Assembly (NCBI GenBank): GCA_035461305.1
Contig: DATHVN010000185.1
Location: 1 to 39,424 of the forward strand
Direction of reading: 5' to 3'
From: Euzebyales bacterium
GTDB taxonomy: Bacteria > Actinomycetota > Nitriliruptoria > Euzebyales > JAHELV01
DNA: 39,424 bases
Shown: positions 23,689 through 31,007 of the stretch, piece by piece
Layout: the number at the start of each line of letters is the position of its first letter
Position numbering within the stretch: the first letter of the stretch is position 1
The notes under the pieces: model-generated
What the model saw: only the letters and a program-made list of their open reading frames with translations
The model's database searches: none
What the model was told of the DNA's origin: nothing
Program-made: the position numbers and the translations under genes

Positions 23689-24333
23689 TCAGGCCTGAGG
23701 GTCCTGCCTGTGGACGAGCGACGAGGGGGATTCGGGCGGGTCGCGCGGTGGTTCGTCCGACCGGACGGGGTCGACTGGCGTGTCGTGGCCGTCGCCGCGT
23801 TCCTCTGCGATGCGGGTGCGCTCGGCGGAGATGAGCTCGTCGAGCCAGGCGATGTCGGCGTTGATGCCGTTCACGCCGTGACGCATGAGCGCGATCGTGT
23901 AGGTGTCGGCGCGGAGCCGCGTGGCGCGGCGCAACGCGCGTTCGGCCTGCTCGAGTCGTTCGTGGAGGTAGGACCGCCGGCGCTCCAGCAGGCGGAGTCG
24001 AATCTCGGGGCGCAGGTAGGTGAAGAAGGCCAGGCGGAGGGAGAACTTCTCCTCCTCGAGCTCCTGGGCGTCGAGCTCGCCGAGGAGCTCGAGGAAGTCA
24101 GCCTCGCCGGCGGCGGTGATGCGGTACTCCTGTTTGCGACGCGGCCGTTCGTCGGCGGCGTCTCCAGGGACCTTCTCGACCACGCCACGCCGCTCCAGCT
24201 TCTTGAGCGTCGGGTACAAGGAGCCGAACGACACCGTCCAGAACAGCCCGAGCTTCTGCGCGAGCTGCTTGCGCAGCTCGTAGCCATGCATCGGCCGCTC
24301 CTTGAGCAGCCCCAGGATGGCAAGCTCGAGCAC
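23689..24333 (-). CDS. PadR-family transcriptional regulator
   Basis: A winged-helix repressor of probable ino1 control. The start chosen is GTG 24333, giving 214 residues, because AAGGA then lies 7 bases upstream; a GTG two codons earlier (24339) would leave only one base. The N-terminal PadR domain, about 1-78, shows LELAILGLLKERPMHGYEL, the recognition helix around SFGSLYPTLKKLERRG and the wing KQEYRITAAGE. A Vir-C-like helical dimerisation part (about 90-180) carries a coiled coil rich in Arg and Glu, followed by a disordered Asp/Pro tail. Neighbouring sites with TATCG/CGATA arms suggest autoregulation and control of ino1. Confidence 0.9.
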   Translation of the reverse strand: MLELAILGLLKERPMHGYELRKQLAQKLGLFWTVSFGSLYPTLKKLERRGVVEKVPGDAADERPRRKQEYRITAAGEADFLELLGELDAQELEEEKFSLRLAFFTYLRPEIRLRLLERRRSYLHERLEQAERALRRATRLRADTYTIALMRHGVNGINADIAWLDELISAERTRIAEERGDGHDTPVDPVRSDEPPRDPPESPSSLVHRQDPQA

Positions 24334-24403
24334 GGGCACGTCCTTGGGTGGTCGTAGGGTTCGTGGGTCAACGTGGTGCTGAACCGTTGTCGACGCGCAA
24401 GTC

Positions 24404-24429
24404 TATCGCGCCGATGTATCGCGCCGATA
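24404..24429. promoter_or_regulatory. Tandem 13-bp operator-like repeats upstream of padR
   Basis: Two adjacent copies of TATCGCGCCGATG/A occupy 24404-24416 and 24417-24429. The second is a dyad with arms TATCG and CGATA around CGC; the first has one mismatch. They lie about 70-95 bases upstream of the padR start. Confidence 0.55.
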
Positions 24430-24528
24430 TGTTTCTGGCGCTGTCCCTGATCCGATGGCCAGGCGCCGCCGGGGGCTGTGACACCCATGTCGACCCTGTG
24501 CGGTGGCGCCTACACTTGGCCGAGGCCC

Positions 24529-24930
24529 ATGCAGAGCTCAACCGACTACCAGATGGCCAAGCGCGCGCTGGTCCGCCAGGTGTCGCAGGGCGCCGTCGCC
24601 GTGCAGGACGTGTGCGACGCGCATCCCGAGCTGCTCCGCGCGGCGCGCAACATCGGCACGCCGAGCGACCGGCAGTGCCCGATCTGCGAGCTCGCGGACC
24701 GGCGCGCCCGGGTGCCGGCCGACGACAGCACGTCGCTGCGCCTCGTCACCTACGTGTTCGGCAGCGAGCTGCGCCGTAAGTCGGGTGCGCCGGTGTGGAC
24801 CCGCCAGGAGCTGGCCGACCTGGCTGCCGACCACGACTCGTTCACCGCGTACACCGTCGAGTGTTGCCTGGTGTGCGGCTGGAACCACCTGCACGAGAGC
24901 GTGCTCATGGGACAGGCGCACCAGGACTGA
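24529..24930 (+). CDS. DUF5318 family protein
   Basis: The 133-residue product belongs to the actinobacterial DUF5318 family by pattern. It has DVCDAHPELLRAARNIG, a CPIC pair (C50, C53), YVFGSELRRKSG and a C-terminal CCLVCGWNHLHES, so one zinc site with C112/C113 and C116 is likely. The start is ATG 24529, with TACACT at 24511-24516 and weak GAGG just before it; an in-frame ATG at 24478 is less likely. M. tuberculosis Rv0049 has this family next to PonA1, and the same order is seen here. Function is unknown. Confidence 0.85.
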   Translation: MQSSTDYQMAKRALVRQVSQGAVAVQDVCDAHPELLRAARNIGTPSDRQCPICELADRRARVPADDSTSLRLVTYVFGSELRRKSGAPVWTRQELADLAADHDSFTAYTVECCLVCGWNHLHESVLMGQAHQD

Positions 24931-24934
24931 CCGG

Positions 24935-24969
24935 CGACCAGCCCGTGGTCGGGTGTTACACGATCGTGT
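24935..24969. promoter_or_regulatory. Hairpin and 12-bp palindrome before the PBP gene
   Basis: Right after the DUF5318 stop, CGACCA (24935-24940) and TGGTCG (24946-24951) form a 6-bp stem with a 5-base loop. ACACGATCGTGT (24958-24969) is a perfect palindrome 38 bases before the PBP ATG. The hairpin could be a weak terminator and the palindrome an operator; both are inferences. Confidence 0.4.
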
Positions 24970-25006
24970 CATGCGGCCAGCCCGGGCGATGGCACACTCG
25001 TTGCTC

Positions 25007-27298
25007 ATGGAAACCCCGCACTCCCCGCGGACTCCGGCGATCACGCGTGCCCAGCCGACGCGGACCCCTCCCCGGCCGCGTGAGTGGACGCCTGCCCACC
25101 AGCCCGTTCGCGTCCGGCGTCGACGTCGCCGGCCGTGGTTCCGGCGTCCCACCTTCTGGCTGGGTGCGCTGCTGGTGGTGCTGCTGGCAGCCGTGACCGT
25201 CGCTGGCGCCGTGGCGTATGCGGTTGCCACCGTGCCGCTGCCCACCGAGCTGGACACGTCACCGACGGTAGTCCTCGACGCGCGCGGCAAGAAGATCGGC
25301 GAGCTGTACGCCGAGACGGCGCGCGAGGACGTGGAGCTCGACCGTGTGCCGGAGCACACGCGACAGGCCGTGCTCGCGGCGGAGGACGCCGGGTTCTACG
25401 ACCACCCGGGGGTCAGCATCCCGGGCATCGTCCGTGCGGCCATCCGCAACGTGCGTTCCGGCGAGGTTCGCCAGGGGGGCTCGACGATCAGCCAGCAGTA
25501 CGTCAAGACCGTCACGGGTGAGACCGAACGGACGGCGATGCGCAAGGCCCGCGAGGCCGTGCTGGCGATGAAGCTCGAGCGTGAGGTCTCGAAGGACCAG
25601 ATCCTCGAGTGGTACCTCAACACCATCTACTTCGGCCGCGGGGCCTACGGCATCCAGGCGGCGTCACGCGCCTACTTCGACAAGAACGTCGGCAAGCTGA
25701 CCGTGGGCGAGTCGGCGCTGCTGGCCGGCATGATCCCGGCACCATCGGCGACGGATCCGGTCGACAACCCCGAGCGGGCCACAGAGCGCTACACGTACGT
25801 GATCGACCAGATGCTGGCCCAGGGGTGGATCGACGACCAGCGGGCCCGGAAGCTGCGGGCCAACCAGCCGGAGGTCACACCCAGGGCCAGGCGGGTCGCG
25901 GGCACGGCGCCGTTCTTCATGGACATGGTCGAGCGGGAGCTCTCGGACCGCGTCGGTGACCAGGCCTACCGCGGGCTCACGGTGACCACCACGCTCAACC
26001 TGCGGATGCAGAAGGCCGCCGAGAAGATCTACGACCGGCGGTTCGACGAGCTCCGCGAGGACCTCCGTGCCACGGCCGGTGAGGACGTCACGGTGCCGAC
26101 CGGCGCGATGGTGTCGCTCGATCCGGACAACGGCGCCGTGCGGGCGCTGGTCGGTGGGCGCAACTACAACCGCGACCAGTACAACCTGGCGATCGGCGGT
26201 CCGCAACGCCTCGGCCGCCAGCCCGGCTCGACCTTCAAGCCGCTGGCACTGGCGGCATGGATCGCCGACGGCAAGTCACCGGAGAGCCGGTTCGACGCGC
26301 CGTCCACGATCACGTTCGGTCCAGAGGAGAGTGGCGACCCGGACGGGTGGGAGGTCTCCAACTACGGCGGTGCCGCCTACGGATCGATGACGCTGCGTGA
26401 GGCGACCTGGAGCTCGGTCAACACTGTGTACGCCCAGGTCGCGATCGAGGTCGGCGCGAGAAGGCTCGCGAACCTCGGCGAGCAGGCCGGGATCACCTCC
26501 CAACTCGAGCCGAACCCGTCGATCGTGCTGGGGGCCGAGGAGGTCACGCCGCTCGACCTGGCATCGGCCTACAACACGCTTGCCTCCGGCGGGGTCGCGC
26601 GCTCGCCACGGACGATCGCGAAGGTCGAACGCGACGGGGAGGTGGTGTTCGATCCACGCAGCCAGCGGCGGCGGGTGCTCGACAAGGATGTCGCGTGGAC
26701 CACGGTCGACGTCCTGCGCGGCGTGATCGACCAGGGCACCGGCGTCGCCGCACAGATCGACCGCCCCGTGGCCGGCAAGACCGGTACGACGCAGAACGCC
26801 GCGGACGCGTGGTTCGCGGGCTTCACCCCGGACCTGACGACCGTGACGTGGATGGGGTACCGCGACTCCAACGAACCGATGGTCGGCGCACCCACTGGCG
26901 GTGGGTTCCCCGCGGAGCTGTGGGGCGAGTACATGCGCGAGGCGCTCAAGTTCACCGAGCCCCACGACTTCCCGGAACCGTCGGTCGACTTCGAGATCGT
27001 CGGTGAGACGGCCCCGGCGCCGACGACGGACGTGGCACCCGCCCCCGAGGACGACCCGGCCGACGAGCCGCTGCCGGCGGAGCCGGCGCCCGCACCCGAG
27101 CCCTCGCAGCCGCCGGCCGAACCGCCACCGCCTCCGCCGGAGGAGGAGGCTCCGCCGGAGGAGGAGGCTCCGCCGGAGCAGGACCCGCCACCCGAGGAGC
27201 CGGCCGACCCACAGCCGCCGGACGACCAGCCCGTGCAGGACCCGGATCAGGTCCAGCCGGACCGGCGGGGGCCGCCCGATGAGGGTCCGCAGCGCTGA
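25007..27298 (+). CDS. ponA: Class A penicillin-binding protein (PonA-like)
   Basis: Polymerises and cross-links peptidoglycan outside the membrane. With ATG 25007 the product is 763 residues; in-frame ATGs at 24971 and 24989 are alternatives and none has a good ribosome-binding site. A basic cytoplasmic tail and one span (about 50-73) lead to the GT51 domain (about 95-275), with E126-D127 in AEDAGFYDHPG, GGSTISQQ and EWYLNTIYFGRGAYGIQAA. The transpeptidase shows the catalytic S408 in STFK, SVN at 470-472 and KTGTT at 591-595. The last 90 residues are an acidic Pro/Glu tail with an 18-bp repeat coding PPEEEA. Neighbours ino1, padR and DUF5318 match Rv0046c-Rv0050. Confidence 0.96.
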   Translation: METPHSPRTPAITRAQPTRTPPRPREWTPAHQPVRVRRRRRRPWFRRPTFWLGALLVVLLAAVTVAGAVAYAVATVPLPTELDTSPTVVLDARGKKIGELYAETAREDVELDRVPEHTRQAVLAAEDAGFYDHPGVSIPGIVRAAIRNVRSGEVRQGGSTISQQYVKTVTGETERTAMRKAREAVLAMKLEREVSKDQILEWYLNTIYFGRGAYGIQAASRAYFDKNVGKLTVGESALLAGMIPAPSATDPVDNPERATERYTYVIDQMLAQGWIDDQRARKLRANQPEVTPRARRVAGTAPFFMDMVERELSDRVGDQAYRGLTVTTTLNLRMQKAAEKIYDRRFDELREDLRATAGEDVTVPTGAMVSLDPDNGAVRALVGGRNYNRDQYNLAIGGPQRLGRQPGSTFKPLALAAWIADGKSPESRFDAPSTITFGPEESGDPDGWEVSNYGGAAYGSMTLREATWSSVNTVYAQVAIEVGARRLANLGEQAGITSQLEPNPSIVLGAEEVTPLDLASAYNTLASGGVARSPRTIAKVERDGEVVFDPRSQRRRVLDKDVAWTTVDVLRGVIDQGTGVAAQIDRPVAGKTGTTQNAADAWFAGFTPDLTTVTWMGYRDSNEPMVGAPTGGGFPAELWGEYMREALKFTEPHDFPEPSVDFEIVGETAPAPTTDVAPAPEDDPADEPLPAEPAPAPEPSQPPAEPPPPPPEEEAPPEEEAPPEQDPPPEEPADPQPPDDQPVQDPDQVQPDRRGPPDEGPQR

Positions 27299-27325
27299 CC
27301 CGTGATCGGCCCGGCGGACCCGACC

Positions 27326-27778
27326 TCAGATCGTCAGGCCCTCCGTCTGGACCGTGGCACCGGCGGCCGTGACGACGGTCAGCTTGATCGCGCCCGGCGT
27401 CACGTCGTCGAAGGTGAAGCGCCCGAGCACGTCGGCCTCCGTCGTGCGCACGGCGTCGCCCTGGTGCAGCTCGATCGAGGCCGCCTGCGCGGGGACCAGC
27501 TGGCCGATGACGATCCGCACCCGCTCGGAGACGACCTCGACCTCGATCTCGAGACCCGGCGCGCGGAACGTCACCTGGCGGGACGCCTCGGCGGAGCGCA
27601 CCGCCACGGGCGTCGTCTCGGTCGCGGAGTCGTACACCAGCTCCGCCAGCTCGGCATCGACGCCGTGCCAGGTGAACGCCTCCCGTGCGTTGGCGATCAC
27701 GTGAGCCGGTGGTGCGTCGACCACCTCGAGCACGCGCCGTAGAGCGTCGAGGAGCTCGCGCTCGTCGTGGTCAGTCAC
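27326..27778 (-). CDS. Hypothetical protein paired with an ECF sigma factor
   Basis: The 150-residue product has a helical N-terminal part (ELLDALRRVLEVVDAPP, AHVIANAREAFTWHGVDAELAELVYDS) followed by a beta-rich half. The latter carries LEIEVEVVSERVRIVIGQL and TTEADVLGRFTFDDV, resembling a carboxypeptidase-regulatory-like fold. Its start overlaps the stop of the sigma gene by 8 bases, so it is translated with it. Similar proteins sit behind ECF factors in other actinobacteria. A direct role in sigma control is likely but unproven, and no membrane span is present. It converges on the PBP gene with 27 bases between. Confidence 0.7.
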   Translation of the reverse strand: MTDHDERELLDALRRVLEVVDAPPAHVIANAREAFTWHGVDAELAELVYDSATETTPVAVRSAEASRQVTFRAPGLEIEVEVVSERVRIVIGQLVPAQAASIELHQGDAVRTTEADVLGRFTFDDVTPGAIKLTVVTAAGATVQTEGLTI

Positions 27779-28337
27779 TGGTGTGCGCTCCCGTCTCGGT
27801 GGGACTGTCGATCAGCCGTCGGAGGCGATCGAGGCAACGGGCCCGCGTCGGTCCGATGCTACCGACCGGGCGGCCGATGATCTCCGAGATCGTGGCGTAG
27901 TCCAGGCGCGGCTCGGCGCACAGCAGCCGCAGAAGCTGTTGGCACCGGTGGGACAGGCCTGCGAACCCGCGGTACACGGTCCGCAGCAGCTCCTCGTCGA
28001 GGAGCAACTCGTCTGGCTGCGGCGAGGTGCGGTCCGGCGCACCGGCGACCGCCTCGGACGGCTGCTGCCGACGCTGGCCACGCAGCACCCGGAGTGCCTC
28101 GCGGCGGGTCGTCGTCGCGAGCCATCCCGCCAGTCGCTCGGGATCGCGGATCCGTTCGCTGTGCTCGACGAGGCGCAGCCACACCGTCTGGCTGACATCG
28201 TTCGCCGTCGCGTCGTCCAGTCCGAACGACCGGGCCACCGACCACACGAGACGCGTGTAGCGGTCGACGAGTTGGTCCCATGCCTGTCGCTCACCTGCCG
28301 CTGCGCGTTGCAGCAACTGCCCCACGTCACTGACCAT
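27771..28337 (-). CDS. ECF-family RNA polymerase sigma factor
   Basis: The start chosen is ATG 28337 (MVSDVGQLL), giving 188 residues; no Shine-Dalgarno precedes it. Region 2 spans about 10-80: WDQLVDRYTRLVWSVARSFG, then DVSQTVWLRLVEHSERI and LAGWLATTTRREALRVLR. Region 4 (about 120-180) contains LSHRCQQLLRLL and the HTH DYATISEIIGRPVGSIGPTR. There is no membrane anti-sigma gene. The overlapping 150-residue protein is the only partner. This differs from the SigM-like factor at 11852, which has an anti-sigma. The group of ECF factors with a small soluble partner is known in Actinobacteria, but the regulon is unknown. Confidence 0.85.
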   Translation of the reverse strand: MVSDVGQLLQRAAAGERQAWDQLVDRYTRLVWSVARSFGLDDATANDVSQTVWLRLVEHSERIRDPERLAGWLATTTRREALRVLRGQRRQQPSEAVAGAPDRTSPQPDELLLDEELLRTVYRGFAGLSHRCQQLLRLLCAEPRLDYATISEIIGRPVGSIGPTRARCLDRLRRLIDSPTETGAHTSD

Positions 28338-28490
28338 ATGTGCGGATTGTAGGCAGCGCTCAGGCGGGCCGATCGGTGTCAGGGTGGAAATCATCGCAAA
28401 GACGAGCGCCGCAGGTCCCCGGTGATACATCGGCAGGCCCAAAAAGGCTCCGTAGTGGACCAGCACATGTCGGCGGCGGTGGATGTGGGA

Positions 28491-28520
28491 CGCGACGTCC
28501 CGATCGTTCCGGACGTCGCG
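28491..28520 (-). terminator. Probable terminator after qcrB
   Basis: CGCGACGTCC (28491-28500) and GGACGTCGCG (28511-28520) are exact complements around a 10-base loop. It starts 16 bases after the qcrB stop on the minus strand. There is no U-rich tract, as is common in GC-rich actinobacteria, so it may act as a terminator or a 3' stabilising hairpin. Confidence 0.55.
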
Positions 28521-28535
28521 CCGACGCGCCCTGCG

Positions 28536-29897
28536 TCAGGCCGCGATGTAGCGCTGCTGGTCCTCCGCCTCGGACGTTGGAACGACGAGGCCACGGTGTC
28601 GCAGGCGGCGGCGCGAGTAGCGCGCGATGCCGACGGCGAGCACAACCGGCACCACGATCACTGCGACCCGGAAGAACCAGGTCATGGCCTCGATCGGGAT
28701 GCCGAACATCCGCGACAGGATGTCGTTGGTCGCTGCGGCCGCGAGGATCAGCAGTCCGCTGAACACCCCCAGCATCACCGCGGCGCGCAGCGGGATCTCC
28801 AACGGGTTCTGCAGCACGTGCCACTCGCCCTCGAGCCCGTACACGCGCTTCTCGATGAACGGATAGGCCGCGAGGAAGGTGAAGATCAGGCCGGGCAGGA
28901 CCACGCCGGCGACGAACGGACCTGAGATGACGAAGCTCCCGATGACGCCGAACTCGATGGGCGGGAAGATCCGCAGGGCGCCCTCGAGCCAGAACAGGAA
29001 CCAGTCGGGCTGCGCGTTGTTGCCGACCTCCCCGGGCACGTAGGGGCCGAGCAGCGAGACGTCACTCCACGGGATCAGCACGGCGGCGGCGGCCAGCAGG
29101 CCACCGGTCCACAGGAACAGCGTGGCGCTCTCGGCGAACTGCAGCGGCCACAACGGCTTGCCGAGCACGAGCGTGTGGCCGTCGATGCCCATCCGGGGGA
29201 ACTGAGTGTGCTTCTGGCGGTACACGATGAACAGGTGGAGGCCGACGGTGCCCAGAAGTGCCGCGGGCAGCACCATCACGTGGAGCACGAAGAACCGCGG
29301 GATCACGTCGCCGGTCGGGAACGCGCCGCCGAAGATCCAGAACGCCGCGCGGTCGCCGATCAGCGGCAGCGACAGCAGCTCGGAGTAGGCGATCCGGATG
29401 CCGGTGCCGGCCAGCGAGTCGTACGGCAGCGAGTAGCCGGTGAAGCCCGCGCCGAACGCGAGCGTCAGCAGGCCGATGCCGACGAAGTAGTTGACCTCTC
29501 GCGGCTTGCGGAACGCGCCGGTCAGCATCACCCGTAGCATGTGCAGCACGACGGTGGCGATGAACAGGTGGGATGCGCCCCGGTGCAGGCGGCGGAACAG
29601 CAGGCCGCCGTTGACGTCGCTGGACAGCCGCACGATGGACTCGAACGCGGCCGGCAGGGTCCGGCCGGCGAAGACCGGGTTGCTGCCGACGTAGGTGACG
29701 GCCTCGACGTTCGGCCGGTAGAAGAACGTCAGGAAGGTGCCGGTCAGCACGAGGATGACCAGGGAGAACGCAGCCACCTCGCCGAGCAGGAACGACCAGT
29801 TGCTCGGGAACACCTTGTTGGCGGCGGTCCGGGCATCGGTCCTGAGGTGCAGCCGTTCGTCGAGCTGGTCGAACAGCTTGCCGAACAGCGGCGTCAT
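28536..29897 (-). CDS. qcrB: Cytochrome b subunit of the bcc complex
   Basis: The quinol-oxidising membrane subunit of the actinobacterial cytochrome bcc complex. ATG 29897 has GGAGGG 5 bases upstream, giving 453 residues. About eight or nine spans are visible. Heme-region His residues appear in RRLHRGASHLFIATVVLHMLR and in the partner span FFVLHVMVLPAALLGTVGLHLF. The Qo-site motif is PPIEF in LRIFPPIEFG. It is shorter than the mycobacterial QcrB of about 550 residues, mainly at the C terminus after the last span. It is the last gene of the qcrC-qcrA-qcrB operon, 62 bases after qcrA. Confidence 0.95.
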   Translation of the reverse strand: MTPLFGKLFDQLDERLHLRTDARTAANKVFPSNWSFLLGEVAAFSLVILVLTGTFLTFFYRPNVEAVTYVGSNPVFAGRTLPAAFESIVRLSSDVNGGLLFRRLHRGASHLFIATVVLHMLRVMLTGAFRKPREVNYFVGIGLLTLAFGAGFTGYSLPYDSLAGTGIRIAYSELLSLPLIGDRAAFWIFGGAFPTGDVIPRFFVLHVMVLPAALLGTVGLHLFIVYRQKHTQFPRMGIDGHTLVLGKPLWPLQFAESATLFLWTGGLLAAAAVLIPWSDVSLLGPYVPGEVGNNAQPDWFLFWLEGALRIFPPIEFGVIGSFVISGPFVAGVVLPGLIFTFLAAYPFIEKRVYGLEGEWHVLQNPLEIPLRAAVMLGVFSGLLILAAAATNDILSRMFGIPIEAMTWFFRVAVIVVPVVLAVGIARYSRRRLRHRGLVVPTSEAEDQQRYIAA

Positions 29898-29959
29898 CGC
29901 GACCCTCCCGACCTGCCTGCGTACCTGACCATCAGCCTGGCGGCCTCCACAGTAGTGCC

Positions 29960-30832
29960 CTACCCGTACGCCGGTCCGACCTGCTCGGTGAAGTCGCCCA
30001 GCGCGATCAGGAAGCTCTCCGAGTCGACGCCGAGCGGCAGCTGTGGAAGCGCTCGGGCCGTCGGGCCGAACGTCGGGATGGCACCGCGCACGGCGTCGAA
30101 CGTCGACTGGTGGCACGGGCAGAACAGGGCGTTGTCCTGCTCGCGGAACAGCCCCACAGGACAGCCGGCGTGGGTGCAGACCTTCGAGTAGGCCACCAGC
30201 TCGCCGTTGACGACCCACTCCAGGTTGGTCGGCTGGCGGAACCTGGCGTCCGCGACGCGCACGAGGATCACCGCCGAGATCTCGTTGTTGATCGACCCCT
30301 CGGGCCACACCGTCGCCACACCGCCGGCGGTGACGTTGTCGGCGCTGATGGGTTCGCCGTCGGTCGTGACCAGCCGGGTGCCGCGGCGCCAGTCGGTACG
30401 CTTCAACGCGTCGCCCGGCGCAGGACCCAGTGACGGAACCGGCGCCAGCAGGCTGATCCCGAAGACGCCACCAGCGCCGATCAGCGCGTTGCGCAGCACC
30501 GACCGCCGCTCGAGGGGGGCGATGGCCGCGACCGGCTCGTGGTCGGTGTCCTCCCCCTCCGGGTGACGGGGCTCGACGGCCTCGATGTCGGGGAACAGGT
30601 CACTGAAGTAGCGGCGGACGCCGAAGCCGAGCGCGAGCAGGCCGAGGGCCAGCGCCGTGCCGTACACGGCGATCGACGTCTCGAGCGCGAGCCCGACCGC
30701 GAACCCGACACCGCCCAGCGCGGCGATGATCGCGCTGCCGATCACCAGCGCGTCGTTGGCCTGGCTGGGCGGCGGCGTGTCCTCGCTGACGACCCGCAGG
30801 TTCGGCCTGGTCGGCTCGCGATCGTCGGTCAT
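29960..30832 (-). CDS. qcrA: Rieske iron-sulfur subunit of the bcc complex
   Basis: Carries electrons from quinol to the QcrC hemes. The 290-residue product has three spans near the N terminus (about 29-50, 54-72 and 116-133), the actinobacterial type. The Rieske cluster is bound by CTHAGC (219-224) and CPCH (238-241), followed by QSTFDAVRG. An acidic loop (about 80-105) separates spans two and three. The ATG is at 30832. Its upstream gap to qcrC contains the 36-bp tandem repeats. The QcrB gene follows it. Confidence 0.97.
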   Translation of the reverse strand: MTDDREPTRPNLRVVSEDTPPPSQANDALVIGSAIIAALGGVGFAVGLALETSIAVYGTALALGLLALGFGVRRYFSDLFPDIEAVEPRHPEGEDTDHEPVAAIAPLERRSVLRNALIGAGGVFGISLLAPVPSLGPAPGDALKRTDWRRGTRLVTTDGEPISADNVTAGGVATVWPEGSINNEISAVILVRVADARFRQPTNLEWVVNGELVAYSKVCTHAGCPVGLFREQDNALFCPCHQSTFDAVRGAIPTFGPTARALPQLPLGVDSESFLIALGDFTEQVGPAYG

Positions 30833-30834
30833 GA

Positions 30835-30940
30835 TGTGTGTCTACCGCTGGCGCTGCGTGAGGCGCGGGGTGTGTGTCTACCGCTGGCGCTGCGTGAGGC
30901 ACGGGATGTGCGCCTACCGCCAGCGTCGCTGAGTCGCTCG
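30835..30940. repeat. 36-bp tandem repeat between qcrC and qcrA
   Basis: Unit 1 is 30835-30870 and unit 2 is 30871-30906; they differ at two bases. A third, degenerate copy covers about 30907-30940. Each contains CTACCGCTGGCGCTGCGTGA. The third has CGCCAGCG, the complement of CGCTGGCG in unit 2, so the RNA could fold between them. It lies in the 175-base qcrC-qcrA gap, inside the presumed operon mRNA, where no gene is seen. Confidence 0.85.
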
Positions 30941-31007
30941 GCTGACGCCCCCCGTCTGACGGCCGAGGGTGTGGGCCTGCCGTCGTGGCTGGTCGGGGCA
31001 CTCGTGC

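Noticed and set aside
27061-27290. Repetitive DNA in the PBP tail as a CRISPR or mobile repeat
   Set aside because: It is an 18-bp in-frame coding repeat for PPEEEA in a Pro/Glu-rich tail, with no spacers.
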